Source: Gammaproteobacteria bacterium (GTDB taxonomy: Bacteria > Pseudomonadota > Gammaproteobacteria > Nitrosococcales > Methylophagaceae). From it: DNA of 8,503 nt. Positions 1 to 6,230 of the stretch are shown here, piece after piece (position 1 is the stretch's first letter; the number at the start of each line of letters is the position of its first letter). The position numbers and the translations under genes are program-made. A model generated the notes under the pieces. The model was not told the origin of the DNA and made no database searches. It worked only from the letters and a program-made list of their open reading frames with translations. The stretch lies in the NCBI GenBank assembly GCA_003645385.1, contig QNEY01000065.1:1-8503 (forward strand), given 5' to 3'.

Positions 1-98
1 AGGTAATCAAGTTGGCTGACCCCTTGATTCTTCCTAAAATTTCTAGGTAGCGATAAGCGCACGATCTTGATTTGATTGTTAAGAAAATATTTATTCAT
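1..98 (-). CDS. 5' end of an unrecognised gene, overlapping the trypco2-like gene
   Basis: An open frame starts at ATG (98..96) and runs without a stop to the window edge, giving 32 complete codons. It begins MNKYFLNNQIKIVRLSLPRN and continues FRKNQGVSQLDY. The start lies inside the end of the preceding small gene, in the string ATGAATAA, so the two frames share 8 nt; this is typical of translationally coupled partners. A GTG at codon 13 (62..60) is an alternative start. I do not recognise the protein: the visible part is basic, has no signal peptide and shows no catalytic motif. Standalone trypco2-type proteins are often encoded next to an effector such as a trypsin-like protease or CHAT peptidase, but nothing visible here identifies one. 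The call rests on the overlap, the open frame and the shared strand. Confidence 0.5.
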   Translation of the reverse strand, partial: MNKYFLNNQIKIVRLSLPRNFRKNQGVSQLDY

Positions 99-436
99 GT
101 TTAGGTAACCGAAGAGGTATGCTGAACTTAACATGACTTACAGACGATGTTTCGTTATTTGATTGACCGGATGAACCAAGATTTACCGCCCCAGCGAACA
201 CACCAATATCACCTTTTGTTCCTGTTCCCTCAACAACTGTTAAAGCGACATCAAAATTTACAATTTGAACAATACTTTCGCTAGAAAAAAGAAAGCCTTG
301 CTTACCAAGTTGTTCGTGGCTTGAATTTATATGGGGGGTTAATTTCTCCTCCAAGGTAGCGAACTTTCTCTTGAGATTGAACTGTAGCTTCTACAATTTG
401 CGTTATAGTCTGTTGAACAAAGTCTTGAAGTTCCAT
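91..436 (-). pseudogene. Small trypco2-like protein gene, interrupted by a +1 frameshift in a C6 run
   Basis: Two overlapping frames together make one recognisable protein. From ATG at 436 the first frame reads MELQDFVQQTITQIVEATVQ and on to GGEINP, then goes out of frame and stops at 304..302 after 44 codons. The following frame carries the rest: a hydrophobic strand (VQIVNFDVALTVVEG), a glycine-rich conserved core (GTKGDIGVFAG, LGSSGQS) and the ending VSHVKFSIPLRLP, with its stop at 93..91. Removing one C from the run at 338..333 joins them into 114 residues with the usual order of an N-terminal helix and then beta strands. I recognise a family of short uncharacterised bacterial proteins that resembles trypsin-co-occurring domain 2 (trypco2) of NTP-dependent conflict systems; that assignment is from memory and tentative. 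Function is unknown. The break could be a real mutation, a sequencing error in the homopolymer, or programmed slippage. It lies 85 bp downstream of nrdB. Confidence 0.65.
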
Positions 437-454
437 GATTTTTCTTTGTCCTAA

Positions 455-482
455 CTTGTTATTAACAAGAATAAAAATTCTT
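455..482. promoter_or_regulatory. Operator-like overlapping dyads upstream of the trypco2-like gene
   Basis: CTTGTTAtTAACAAG at 455-469 is a perfect 7-bp inverted repeat around one base. A second perfect dyad, AAGAATaaaaATTCTT at 467-482, overlaps it by three bases and covers the predicted -10. The first dyad sits at the predicted transcription start, about 18 bp before the start codon, where a repressor would bind. Neither has a T-tract, so a terminator for nrdB is less likely. No matching regulator gene is visible. Confidence 0.35.
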
Positions 483-496
483 CGTAATTACTTCAA
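468..496 (-). promoter_or_regulatory. Candidate sigma70 promoter for the accessory pair
   Basis: On the minus strand TTGAAG (496..491) and TATTCT (473..468) are separated by exactly 17 nt, inside the 85-bp gap between nrdB and the small gene. A start would fall near 461, about 25 nt before the ATG at 436. This would let the pair be expressed independently of nrdAB. It is a match by eye only. Confidence 0.35.
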
Positions 497-521
497 ACAA
501 AGAATTATTGACGGGGTTTCT

Positions 522-1673
522 CTAATCCCACTTAAGTGCACCACCAGTCTGATATTCAGTTACCTTAGTCTCAAAAAAATTCTTCTCTTTTTTCATATTT
601 GCTTGTTCATCTAACCAGGTCAGGGTATTTTCTGCACCGGGGAACGGTTCTGCAAAGCCGAGTTGTTTGGCACGGCGGTTGGCGATAAAGCGGAATTGAG
701 CAATATGATCTTCTTTTGAATAACCTAGTATTGGATCACGTAGGATATAACCAGCATAGATTTTTTCAGCTTCATAAGCTTCTTCAAACATTTCCTGGAT
801 CTTTTTAGGATCTAGAACAACGTTTTCTTCTTTGATGATTTGTTTGACTACACGAATACCAAATGAAGCATGCAACACTTCATCACGCATAATGTATTGC
901 AGTTGTTCGGCAGTGCCTTTCATCAAACCACGACGTTGCAAAGCAAAGATAGGACTGAAACCGTTGTAGAACCAGCAACCTTCGAATATGCCACCAAAGA
1001 AGGCATAGGCCATAACGAAGTTCTCGAGTTCATCACGGTTGGTGAGGTCGATATCACTGTGCAATATTGATGCTAGTCGATCGTTAGCCAGTTGAATCTT
1101 TTGATTGATTTCTGGCACGACACGATAGCGGTTATAGATTTCACCTTGATCCAAACCAATAGTTTCTATGCAGTGTTGGTATGTCCATGTGTGTAATGCT
1201 TCTTCATACACTTGGCGTGCTTGATAGATTTGCAATTCAGGTGCGGTCATTTTTTCCATTACCGCTAAACCGATATTACGCATCGCTAGAATGTCAGATG
1301 TGGTGAGGTATGACATTACATTTTCATAAACATGTTTTTCTTCTAGCGTCAGCTTATGATTGTAGTCATGGATATCTGCTGTCATGTTGATATCAAGTGG
1401 TGTCCAGTGATTCTTATTGGCATTAAGGAAATATTCCCACGCCCAAGGATATTTGAACGGTGCCAGTTGATTGATATCTGTCATGCCGTTAACAACACGT
1501 TTGTCATCTGGATTAACAGGGGCGATATTGTTTACTGGCAATGGTGCAACATCAGCCTTTGCCGGCGGTGATGTGAGTTCATTGGCGGCTGGTTCGGCCA
1601 CAGAAACACTTTGTTCTGTTGTTCCAGCTTTCGCAGCTACAGATGCTGCAAATGGATCGTCCCAATTTAGCAT
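522..1673 (-). CDS. nrdB: Class Ia ribonucleotide reductase, beta (radical) subunit NrdB
   Basis: This is the small subunit of aerobic ribonucleoside-diphosphate reductase. It houses a di-iron centre and a stable tyrosyl radical and passes the radical to NrdA. With the start used here (383 residues) all ligands are present: D127, E158 and H161 (E-A-L-H), radical tyrosine Y165, E231, and E265 and H268 (E-V-L-H). The C-terminal tail ending EYQTGGALKWD is the part that normally docks into NrdA. Residues 1 to about 60 are an Ala/Pro/Val-rich extension before the ferritin-like core and are probably flexible. I chose ATG 1673..1671 because it shares its A with the nrdA stop (TAATG) and has GAGG 10 nt upstream. 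The ATG three codons earlier (1682) has GAGG only one base away. Co-transcription and coupling with nrdA are therefore likely. The yfaE-type ferredoxin gene that follows nrdB in E. coli is absent; the trypco2-like gene occupies that place. Confidence 0.97.
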   Translation of the reverse strand: MLNWDDPFAASVAAKAGTTEQSVSVAEPAANELTSPPAKADVAPLPVNNIAPVNPDDKRVVNGMTDINQLAPFKYPWAWEYFLNANKNHWTPLDINMTADIHDYNHKLTLEEKHVYENVMSYLTTSDILAMRNIGLAVMEKMTAPELQIYQARQVYEEALHTWTYQHCIETIGLDQGEIYNRYRVVPEINQKIQLANDRLASILHSDIDLTNRDELENFVMAYAFFGGIFEGCWFYNGFSPIFALQRRGLMKGTAEQLQYIMRDEVLHASFGIRVVKQIIKEENVVLDPKKIQEMFEEAYEAEKIYAGYILRDPILGYSKEDHIAQFRFIANRRAKQLGFAEPFPGAENTLTWLDEQANMKKEKNFFETKVTEYQTGGALKWD

Positions 1674-4504
1674 TATTGACATGCCTCACAATCTGGTTCG
1701 AGAATCGAGCATGCTTGTGGTGCTTCTACGCCATCACCTGAAACAATATCATCAAGTGAGCTATTGACTACGGCAACAACTGGTGCAGGAGACGATGACG
1801 ATGTTTTCTCAGCTGCTGTTGCACCCATAGAACGGAGATAATAGGTTGTTTTAAGACCACGTAACCACGCTAGTTTGTATAGGTTGTCCATCTTCTTACC
1901 TGATGGTTCAGCCATATATAAGTTCAGGCTTTGTGCTTGGTCTAGCCATTTTTGACGACGTGAAGCAGCTTCAATTAACCAGCGTGCATCCATTTCAAAC
2001 GCAGTAACATAAAGGTCTTTTAAGTCTTGTGGAATGCGATCAATTGATTGCAAGCTACCATCGAAGTATTTCAGGTCGTTGACCATGACTTCATCCCATA
2101 GGCCTTGTGCTTTTAGATCATCAACCATGTAAGGGTTAATAACGGTAAATTCACCTGATAGGTTCGATTTAACGAATAAGTTTTGGTAAGTCGGCTCTAC
2201 AGATTGACTGATACCACAGATATTTGAAATAGTTGCAGTTGGTGCAATGGCCATTGTGTTGGAGTTACGCATACCTTGACGTTTGATTTTGTCACGTAAT
2301 GTGTCCCAATCAAGCGTTAAACTCTCATCTTGCTGTAGATATTCACCACGTGCTTCTTGTAGCAATTTAATTGAGTCAATCGGCATGATGCCTTGGCTCC
2401 ATAAACTGCCTTCGTATGATTTATAGCTGCCACGCTCTTGTGCTAAATCAGATGAGGCTTCAATGGTGTAATAACTTACTGCTTCCATTGATGTATCAGC
2501 AAATGTAACGGCCTCCTCTGAGCTGTACGGTAGACGCATTTTATAAAGTGCATCTTGGAAACCCATAATACCCAGACCAACAGGGCGATGTTGTAGATTA
2601 GATTTACGTGCTTGTGGCACGCTGTAGTAATTGTATTCAATTACATTATCTAACATACGCATTGCTGTAGTGATTGTGCGTTTTAATTTTTCTAAATCAA
2701 GACCATTTTCACCAACATGTTGTGGCAAGTTGACTGAGCCTAAGTTACATACCGCGATTTCATCATCTGATGTGTTTAGGGTGATTTCTGTACATAGGTT
2801 TGAACTATGAACCACACCTACATGTTGTTGTGGGCTACGGATATTGCATGGGTCTTTAAATGTAATCCATGGATGGCCTGTTTCAAACAGCATACCTAAC
2901 ATCTTGCGCCATAAGTCTGTGGCTGGCATGGTTTTAGTATTACGAATTTTGCCACGTGCCGCTTTAGCTTCATATTCGGTATAGGCTTTTTCAAACGCTA
3001 AACCGGTCAGATCATGTAAATCGACCACTTCTTCTGGTGAAAATAATGTCCAGTTACCTTCTTCAACCACGCGTTTCATGAATAAATCAGGGATCCAGTT
3101 CGCGGTGTTCATATCGTGAGTCCGCCGGCGATCATCACCAGTATTTTTACGCATATCGAGGAATTCTTCGATATCAATGTGCCATGTTTCTAAATAAGCA
3201 CAGACAGCACCTTTACGCTTGCCGCCTTGGTTTACAGCAACGGCAGTATCATTTGCCACTTTTAAGAATGGCACCACACCTTGTGAGTTACCGTTTGTAC
3301 CTTTGATATGAGAACCAAGACCGCGAACACGTGACCAGTCATTACCTAAACCACCGGCATATTTAGACAGTAGGGCATTGTCACGCATAGCACTGTAAAT
3401 GCCGCCCAAATCATCAGGCACTGAAGTCAGGTAGCATGATGAAAGTTGTGGACGTAATGTGCCTGAGTTAAACAGGGTAGGCGTGCTGCTCATAAAGTCG
3501 AATGAGGATAGCAAGTTATAGAACTCAATCGCACGTTCTTCACGATGAATTTCATTGCTCGCCAAGCCCATTGCAACCCGCATATAGAATGCTTGAGGTA
3601 ATTCAAAGCGGGTATTGTCTTGGTGAATAAAATAACGGTCATAAAGTGTTTGTAGACCAAGGTAAGTAAAGTTGAAATCATTTTCTGGTTTTAGAGCTTT
3701 ACCCAATTTTTCAAGGTCGTATTGAGCTAAATCAGGAGCTAATAATTCATAATCAATAGCACGCTGGATGTAGCTTTTGAAATAATCTGGATAGGCATCG
3801 GCCATTTCATGTTGTGAGGCTTGACGAGGTTGTTTATAAACAAAGGTCAATGCTTCACGACGGATGCTATCCATTAACAGGCGAGCAGAGACTGTGCTGT
3901 ATGCAGGATCTTGCTCAATAAAAGTACGGGCAGACATAATCAGTGCTTTTTCAACATCTGATTCAGCAACACCATCAAAAATATTGCGTTGAGTATCACG
4001 CAAAATAGCTGCGCCATCTACTTCAGCAATGCCATCACAGGCTTCATCAATCAGATTTCGCAAGCGGTCGATATCTAAAGGATGTTTTGTGCCATCAGCA
4101 GCAGTAACATTTAGGGTTGTTTCATTAACTGCAGTAGGGTGCAGTTTTTCTTCTTCAGCACGTTTTTGATTTTGTTGTTCGCGGTATAAAACATAAGCAC
4201 GGGCAGTTTTATATTCACCAGTACGCATTAAAGCGAGTTCAACTTGATCTTGAATATCTTCAATATGAACTGTACCGCCATCATCTAGACGTCTGGTTAG
4301 ACTGTCAGCAATTTGTTTGGTGATGTTGGCAACAATGTCATGAATACGACGACTACCTTGTGCTGAATCACCTTCAACAGCGAGAAATGCTTTAGTAATG
4401 GCAACGGCAATCTTACTGCTATCAAAGTCGGTGACCTGTCCATTACGACGGATAACTTGATATTGAGAATTTGGGATTGTTTGTGCTGTTGATTCGCCTG
4501 ACAT
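1673..4504 (-). CDS. nrdA: Class Ia ribonucleotide reductase, alpha (catalytic) subunit NrdA
   Basis: This is the large subunit, which reduces ribonucleoside diphosphates to deoxyribonucleoside diphosphates in the cytoplasm. With the start used here it has 943 residues. An N-terminal ATP-cone (about 14-105, beginning YQVIRRNGQVTDFD) senses ATP/dATP. A second, diverged cone-like segment follows (about 140-215), as in the roughly 960-residue Pseudomonas type and unlike the 761-residue E. coli enzyme. The catalytic barrel has C357, the triad N569/C571/E573 (N-L-C-T-E) with radical cysteine C571, and C586 paired with C357. Radical-transfer tyrosines Y888/Y889 lie in LKTTYYLRS. The C-terminal shuttle cysteines are C939 and C942 (C-E-A-C), with an extra C932. 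ATG 4504..4502 is preferred: it has AGGG 9 nt upstream and is followed by MSGESTAQTIP. A longer reading to 4555 would run back through the proposed NrdR box and the -10. Upstream DNA suggests control by NrdR and DnaA. Confidence 0.97.
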   Translation of the reverse strand: MSGESTAQTIPNSQYQVIRRNGQVTDFDSSKIAVAITKAFLAVEGDSAQGSRRIHDIVANITKQIADSLTRRLDDGGTVHIEDIQDQVELALMRTGEYKTARAYVLYREQQNQKRAEEEKLHPTAVNETTLNVTAADGTKHPLDIDRLRNLIDEACDGIAEVDGAAILRDTQRNIFDGVAESDVEKALIMSARTFIEQDPAYSTVSARLLMDSIRREALTFVYKQPRQASQHEMADAYPDYFKSYIQRAIDYELLAPDLAQYDLEKLGKALKPENDFNFTYLGLQTLYDRYFIHQDNTRFELPQAFYMRVAMGLASNEIHREERAIEFYNLLSSFDFMSSTPTLFNSGTLRPQLSSCYLTSVPDDLGGIYSAMRDNALLSKYAGGLGNDWSRVRGLGSHIKGTNGNSQGVVPFLKVANDTAVAVNQGGKRKGAVCAYLETWHIDIEEFLDMRKNTGDDRRRTHDMNTANWIPDLFMKRVVEEGNWTLFSPEEVVDLHDLTGLAFEKAYTEYEAKAARGKIRNTKTMPATDLWRKMLGMLFETGHPWITFKDPCNIRSPQQHVGVVHSSNLCTEITLNTSDDEIAVCNLGSVNLPQHVGENGLDLEKLKRTITTAMRMLDNVIEYNYYSVPQARKSNLQHRPVGLGIMGFQDALYKMRLPYSSEEAVTFADTSMEAVSYYTIEASSDLAQERGSYKSYEGSLWSQGIMPIDSIKLLQEARGEYLQQDESLTLDWDTLRDKIKRQGMRNSNTMAIAPTATISNICGISQSVEPTYQNLFVKSNLSGEFTVINPYMVDDLKAQGLWDEVMVNDLKYFDGSLQSIDRIPQDLKDLYVTAFEMDARWLIEAASRRQKWLDQAQSLNLYMAEPSGKKMDNLYKLAWLRGLKTTYYLRSMGATAAEKTSSSSPAPVVAVVNSSLDDIVSGDGVEAPQACSILEPDCEACQ

Positions 4505-4532
4505 AATGATAAACCCTACGTTATCTGGAAAA

Positions 4533-4538
4533 GTTATA
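4533..4538 (-). promoter_or_regulatory. Candidate -10 element of the nrdAB promoter
   Basis: TATAAC on the minus strand (4538..4533) matches TATAAT at 5 of 6 positions and is preceded by a T-run. Transcription would start near 4526, about 22 nt before the nrdA ATG. No good -35 hexamer lies 16-18 nt upstream. That region overlaps the nearer NrdR-type palindrome, so bound NrdR would block polymerase. Confidence 0.4.
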
Positions 4539-4551
4539 AAAAAACACCAAA

Positions 4552-4599
4552 CCACAAGCTGTTGTGGTTTTTTACGAATTGAACCACAAGATGATGTGG
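4552..4599. promoter_or_regulatory. Tandem NrdR-box-like palindromes upstream of nrdA
   Basis: Two 16-bp elements, CCACAAGCTGTTGTGG (4552-4567) and CCACAAGATGATGTGG (4584-4599), are copies of one another with 13 of 16 bases identical. The first sits in a perfect 9-bp inverted repeat (4549-4570), the second in a 7-bp one (4582-4601). Their centres are 32 bp apart, about three helical turns. NrdR is the ATP/dATP-responsive repressor of ribonucleotide reductase genes. It is known to bind paired 16-bp palindromes with this spacing, ending in a CACA...TGTG-like pattern. Position, pairing and spacing all fit; nrdR itself is outside the window. Confidence 0.75.
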
Positions 4600-4615
4600 T
4601 TTGGGAATAGCTGGC

Positions 4616-4646
4616 AGTGGATAAATTGGGGACTATCTGTGGATAA
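4616..4646 (-). promoter_or_regulatory. Two DnaA boxes upstream of nrdA
   Basis: The minus strand carries TTATCCACA at 4646..4638, a perfect DnaA box, and TTATCCACT at 4624..4616, with one mismatch. They have the same orientation and start 22 bp apart. They lie about 115-140 bp before the nrdA start codon and upstream of the NrdR-type boxes. In E. coli, nrdAB transcription is regulated by DnaA through a pair of upstream boxes, so this arrangement fits a known mechanism. Action on nrdA here is inferred. Confidence 0.6.
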
Positions 4647-4699
4647 CTTTATTTGAGTATCGTGTCAGCTTAGTAGGGCTGGGGCTTGGTCAGCTTTTG

Positions 4700-4736
4700 A
4701 AAAAAATAGCCCTTAAGAAAAATTTTCTTAAGGGCT
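4700..4736 (-). terminator. Rho-independent terminator of bcp
   Basis: A perfect inverted repeat with 14-bp arms around one base (4708-4736) forms a hairpin whose GC-rich base is AGCCCTTAAG/CTTAAGGGCT. On the minus strand it is followed by A and seven T (4707..4700). It lies just 9 bp past the bcp stop. The plus-strand side lacks a T-tract, so it terminates leftward transcription and separates bcp from nrdAB. Confidence 0.85.
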
Positions 4737-4745
4737 GAAAATTGA

Positions 4746-5213
4746 TTAAAGTGCTTTTACTGCCTCTAAAACTTCGGCAATGTGTTCTTTTACTTTGACC
4801 TTACGCCATTCGTGACGCAAAACACCTGCTTTATCGATCAGGAAGGTACTGCGCACAATTCCCATGTATTCGCGACCGTAATTTTTTTTGAGATGTAATA
4901 CATCAAAAAGTGTGCATGCTTTTTCTTGTGTATCAGAAAGTAAGTCAAAAGGAAATTCATGTTTGGTTTTGAAGTTTTCATGTACACGAACACTGTCGCG
5001 CGAAACACCAAAAACCAGGGTATCATTTACTTCAAATTCAGCAATATAATCACGAAAGTGCTGACCTTCAAGTGTACAGCCAGGTGTATTGTCTTTAGGG
5101 TAAAAATAGATAACGATATTTTTGCCACAATGTTGAGATAAATTAAAAATAGTGTCGCCAGTACTAGGCAGTTCAAAATCAGGTACTACCTGGCCAAGTT
5201 GAATTTTACTCAT
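4746..5213 (-). CDS. bcp: Thioredoxin-dependent peroxiredoxin, BCP/PrxQ family
   Basis: This 155-residue thiol peroxidase reduces hydrogen peroxide and organic hydroperoxides in the cytoplasm; the length is normal for the family. The thioredoxin-like fold begins near residue 5 (LGQVVPDFELPSTG). The active-site segment YPKDNTPGCT holds the peroxidatic cysteine C46 with T43 and P44, and R121 (in VRSTFLID) is the conserved arginine. E. coli BCP has a resolving cysteine five residues after the peroxidatic one; here that place is Q51. The other cysteines are C29 and C100. C100 matches a third, nearby cysteine of E. coli BCP. The enzyme may therefore be of the 1-Cys type or use a different partner. 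Start ATG 5213..5211 is preceded by AGGA at 8 nt. The gene is divergent from dapA and ends at its own terminator. Confidence 0.95.
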   Translation of the reverse strand: MSKIQLGQVVPDFELPSTGDTIFNLSQHCGKNIVIYFYPKDNTPGCTLEGQHFRDYIAEFEVNDTLVFGVSRDSVRVHENFKTKHEFPFDLLSDTQEKACTLFDVLHLKKNYGREYMGIVRSTFLIDKAGVLRHEWRKVKVKEHIAEVLEAVKAL

Positions 5214-5252
5214 TTATGCTTCCTAGTTTGTTAGAATATTAACTATATATAC

Positions 5253-5280
5253 CTTATACAAACGACTATGATCTTGTCAT
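5253..5280 (-). promoter_or_regulatory. Candidate bcp promoter
   Basis: On the minus strand ATGACA (5280..5275, 5 of 6 to consensus) and TATAAG (5258..5253, 5 of 6) are 16 nt apart. The start would be near 5246, about 32 nt before the bcp ATG. No OxyR-type site was evident. Confidence 0.45.
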
Positions 5281-5302
5281 CTTGTGCCTGGCAAAGTACC
5301 AT
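5274..5302 (+). promoter_or_regulatory. Candidate dapA operon promoter
   Basis: TTGTCA (5274-5279, 5 of 6 to consensus) and TACCAT (5297-5302, 4 of 6) are 17 nt apart. The start would be near 5309, about 23 nt before the dapA ATG. Its -35 is almost exactly the reverse complement of the bcp -35, so the two promoters are back to back. The whole 118-bp gap between bcp and dapA is AT-rich around 5231-5260, with no other clear element. Confidence 0.35.
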
Positions 5303-5331
5303 GCTCGTTTATTTTTTGGAGTCTTGTGAAC

Positions 5332-6210
5332 ATGTTTAGCGGCAGTATGGTAGCACTGGTTACACCAATGCGGGCAGATGGCTCGTTGGACAGTGACTGC
5401 CTTCACAAGTTAGTTGAATTCCATATCAGCAATGGTACAAATGCGATTGTTGCGATGGGGACAACAGGGGAATCTGCGACTTTAACGGTTGAAGAGCATT
5501 GCGATGTTATTCGTCAGGTTGTTAGTCAAGTCAATGGCCGTATACCTGTTATAGCTGGAACTGGAGCAAATTCAACATCTGAAGCGATTGCACTGACACA
5601 GCATGCAAAAGATCTTGGTGTTGATGCAGCGTTATTAGTCACGCCTTATTATAATAGGCCAACTCAAGAAGGCTTGTTTTTACATTACAAAGCAATTGCC
5701 GAAGCCGTTGATCTTCCGCAAATCTTGTATAATGTGCCTAGTAGAACAGCGTGTGATTTATTACCTGAAACAGTTGCTCGCCTTGCGGACATTAGCAATA
5801 TTGTTGGTATCAAAGAAGCAACTGGTGATTTGTCTCGAGTTGCTGAAATTAAAGCTTTGTGTAGCGATAAAATTGAACTTTATACTGGCGAAGATGCCAA
5901 TACCGTTGACTTTATTTTAGCGGGTGGACAGGGAGTAATTTCAGTAACCGCTAATGTCGCACCTGCAGCTATGCATAAAATGTGTGCTGCTGCACTTGCT
6001 GGAAATGAAGTGCAGGCTCGTCAAATTAATAGTGATTTGGCATTGTTACATCAAACATTATTTGTTGAAGCTAATCCAATACCCGTTAAATGGGCATTAA
6101 ATGAAATGGATTTAATTCCTTCTGGAATACGATTGCCAATGACTGTATTGTCAGAAAGATATCATCACCCAGTGCGTGAAGCATTACTTGCAGCTGGTGT
6201 TTTAAATTAA
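5332..6210 (+). CDS. dapA: 4-hydroxy-tetrahydrodipicolinate synthase DapA
   Basis: This enzyme condenses pyruvate with aspartate-4-semialdehyde, the first committed step of the diaminopimelate/lysine pathway that feeds peptidoglycan and protein synthesis. It has 292 residues, the same as E. coli DapA. The Schiff-base lysine is K161 (in GIKEATG). T44 and T45 (GTTGES), Y107 (TPYYNRP), Y133 and R138 (YNVPSR) complete the active site. Residues of the lysine feedback site are largely kept (S48, A49, H56, N80, E84), but the E. coli H53 is V53. ATG 5332 is chosen over a GTG at 5284 because GGAG lies 10 nt upstream and the protein then aligns from residue 1 (MFSGSMVALVTPM). It is first in a run of four close genes, in the gammaproteobacterial order dapA-bamC-(MBL)-purC. 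Confidence 0.97.
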   Translation: MFSGSMVALVTPMRADGSLDSDCLHKLVEFHISNGTNAIVAMGTTGESATLTVEEHCDVIRQVVSQVNGRIPVIAGTGANSTSEAIALTQHAKDLGVDAALLVTPYYNRPTQEGLFLHYKAIAEAVDLPQILYNVPSRTACDLLPETVARLADISNIVGIKEATGDLSRVAEIKALCSDKIELYTGEDANTVDFILAGGQGVISVTANVAPAAMHKMCAAALAGNEVQARQINSDLALLHQTLFVEANPIPVKWALNEMDLIPSGIRLPMTVLSERYHHPVREALLAAGVLN

Positions 6211-6230
6211 TTTTAAGTGAACTTAACTAC

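Noticed and set aside
91..354. Stand-alone 87-residue gene starting at TTG 354
   Set aside because: TTG lies inside the GGAGGAG stretch with no spaced RBS, and the missing N-terminus of the same family is found just upstream in another frame, so it is the second half of a frameshifted gene.
870..1070. Plus-strand open frames within nrdB and other genes (also 1356-1571, 1471-1767, 4959-5141, 5696-5920, 6889-7131)
   Set aside because: They lie within clearly conserved genes in other frames, show no recognisable protein and lack convincing start signals.
4505..4555. 17-residue N-terminal extension of NrdA
   Set aside because: It would start inside the NrdR-like palindrome and cross the -10, while a good RBS precedes the ATG at 4504.
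4549..4576. Hairpin plus T-run on the plus strand read as a terminator
   Set aside because: No plus-strand gene ends here. The element is repeated 32 bp away and lies in the nrdA promoter, which fits paired NrdR boxes better.
4664..4696. Direct repeat GTCAGCTT (4664-4671 and 4689-4696)
   Set aside because: Eight bases in two copies is close to chance, and nothing ties them to a known site.
5284..5331. 16-residue N-terminal extension of DapA from GTG 5284
   Set aside because: The segment overlaps the predicted promoter and is absent from the family; ATG 5332 has GGAG at 10 nt and gives the normal 292 residues.
6213..6226. Small dyad TTAAGTgaACTTAA overlapping the bamC Shine-Dalgarno
   Set aside because: Six AT-rich base pairs with a 2-nt loop cannot form a stable RNA hairpin.
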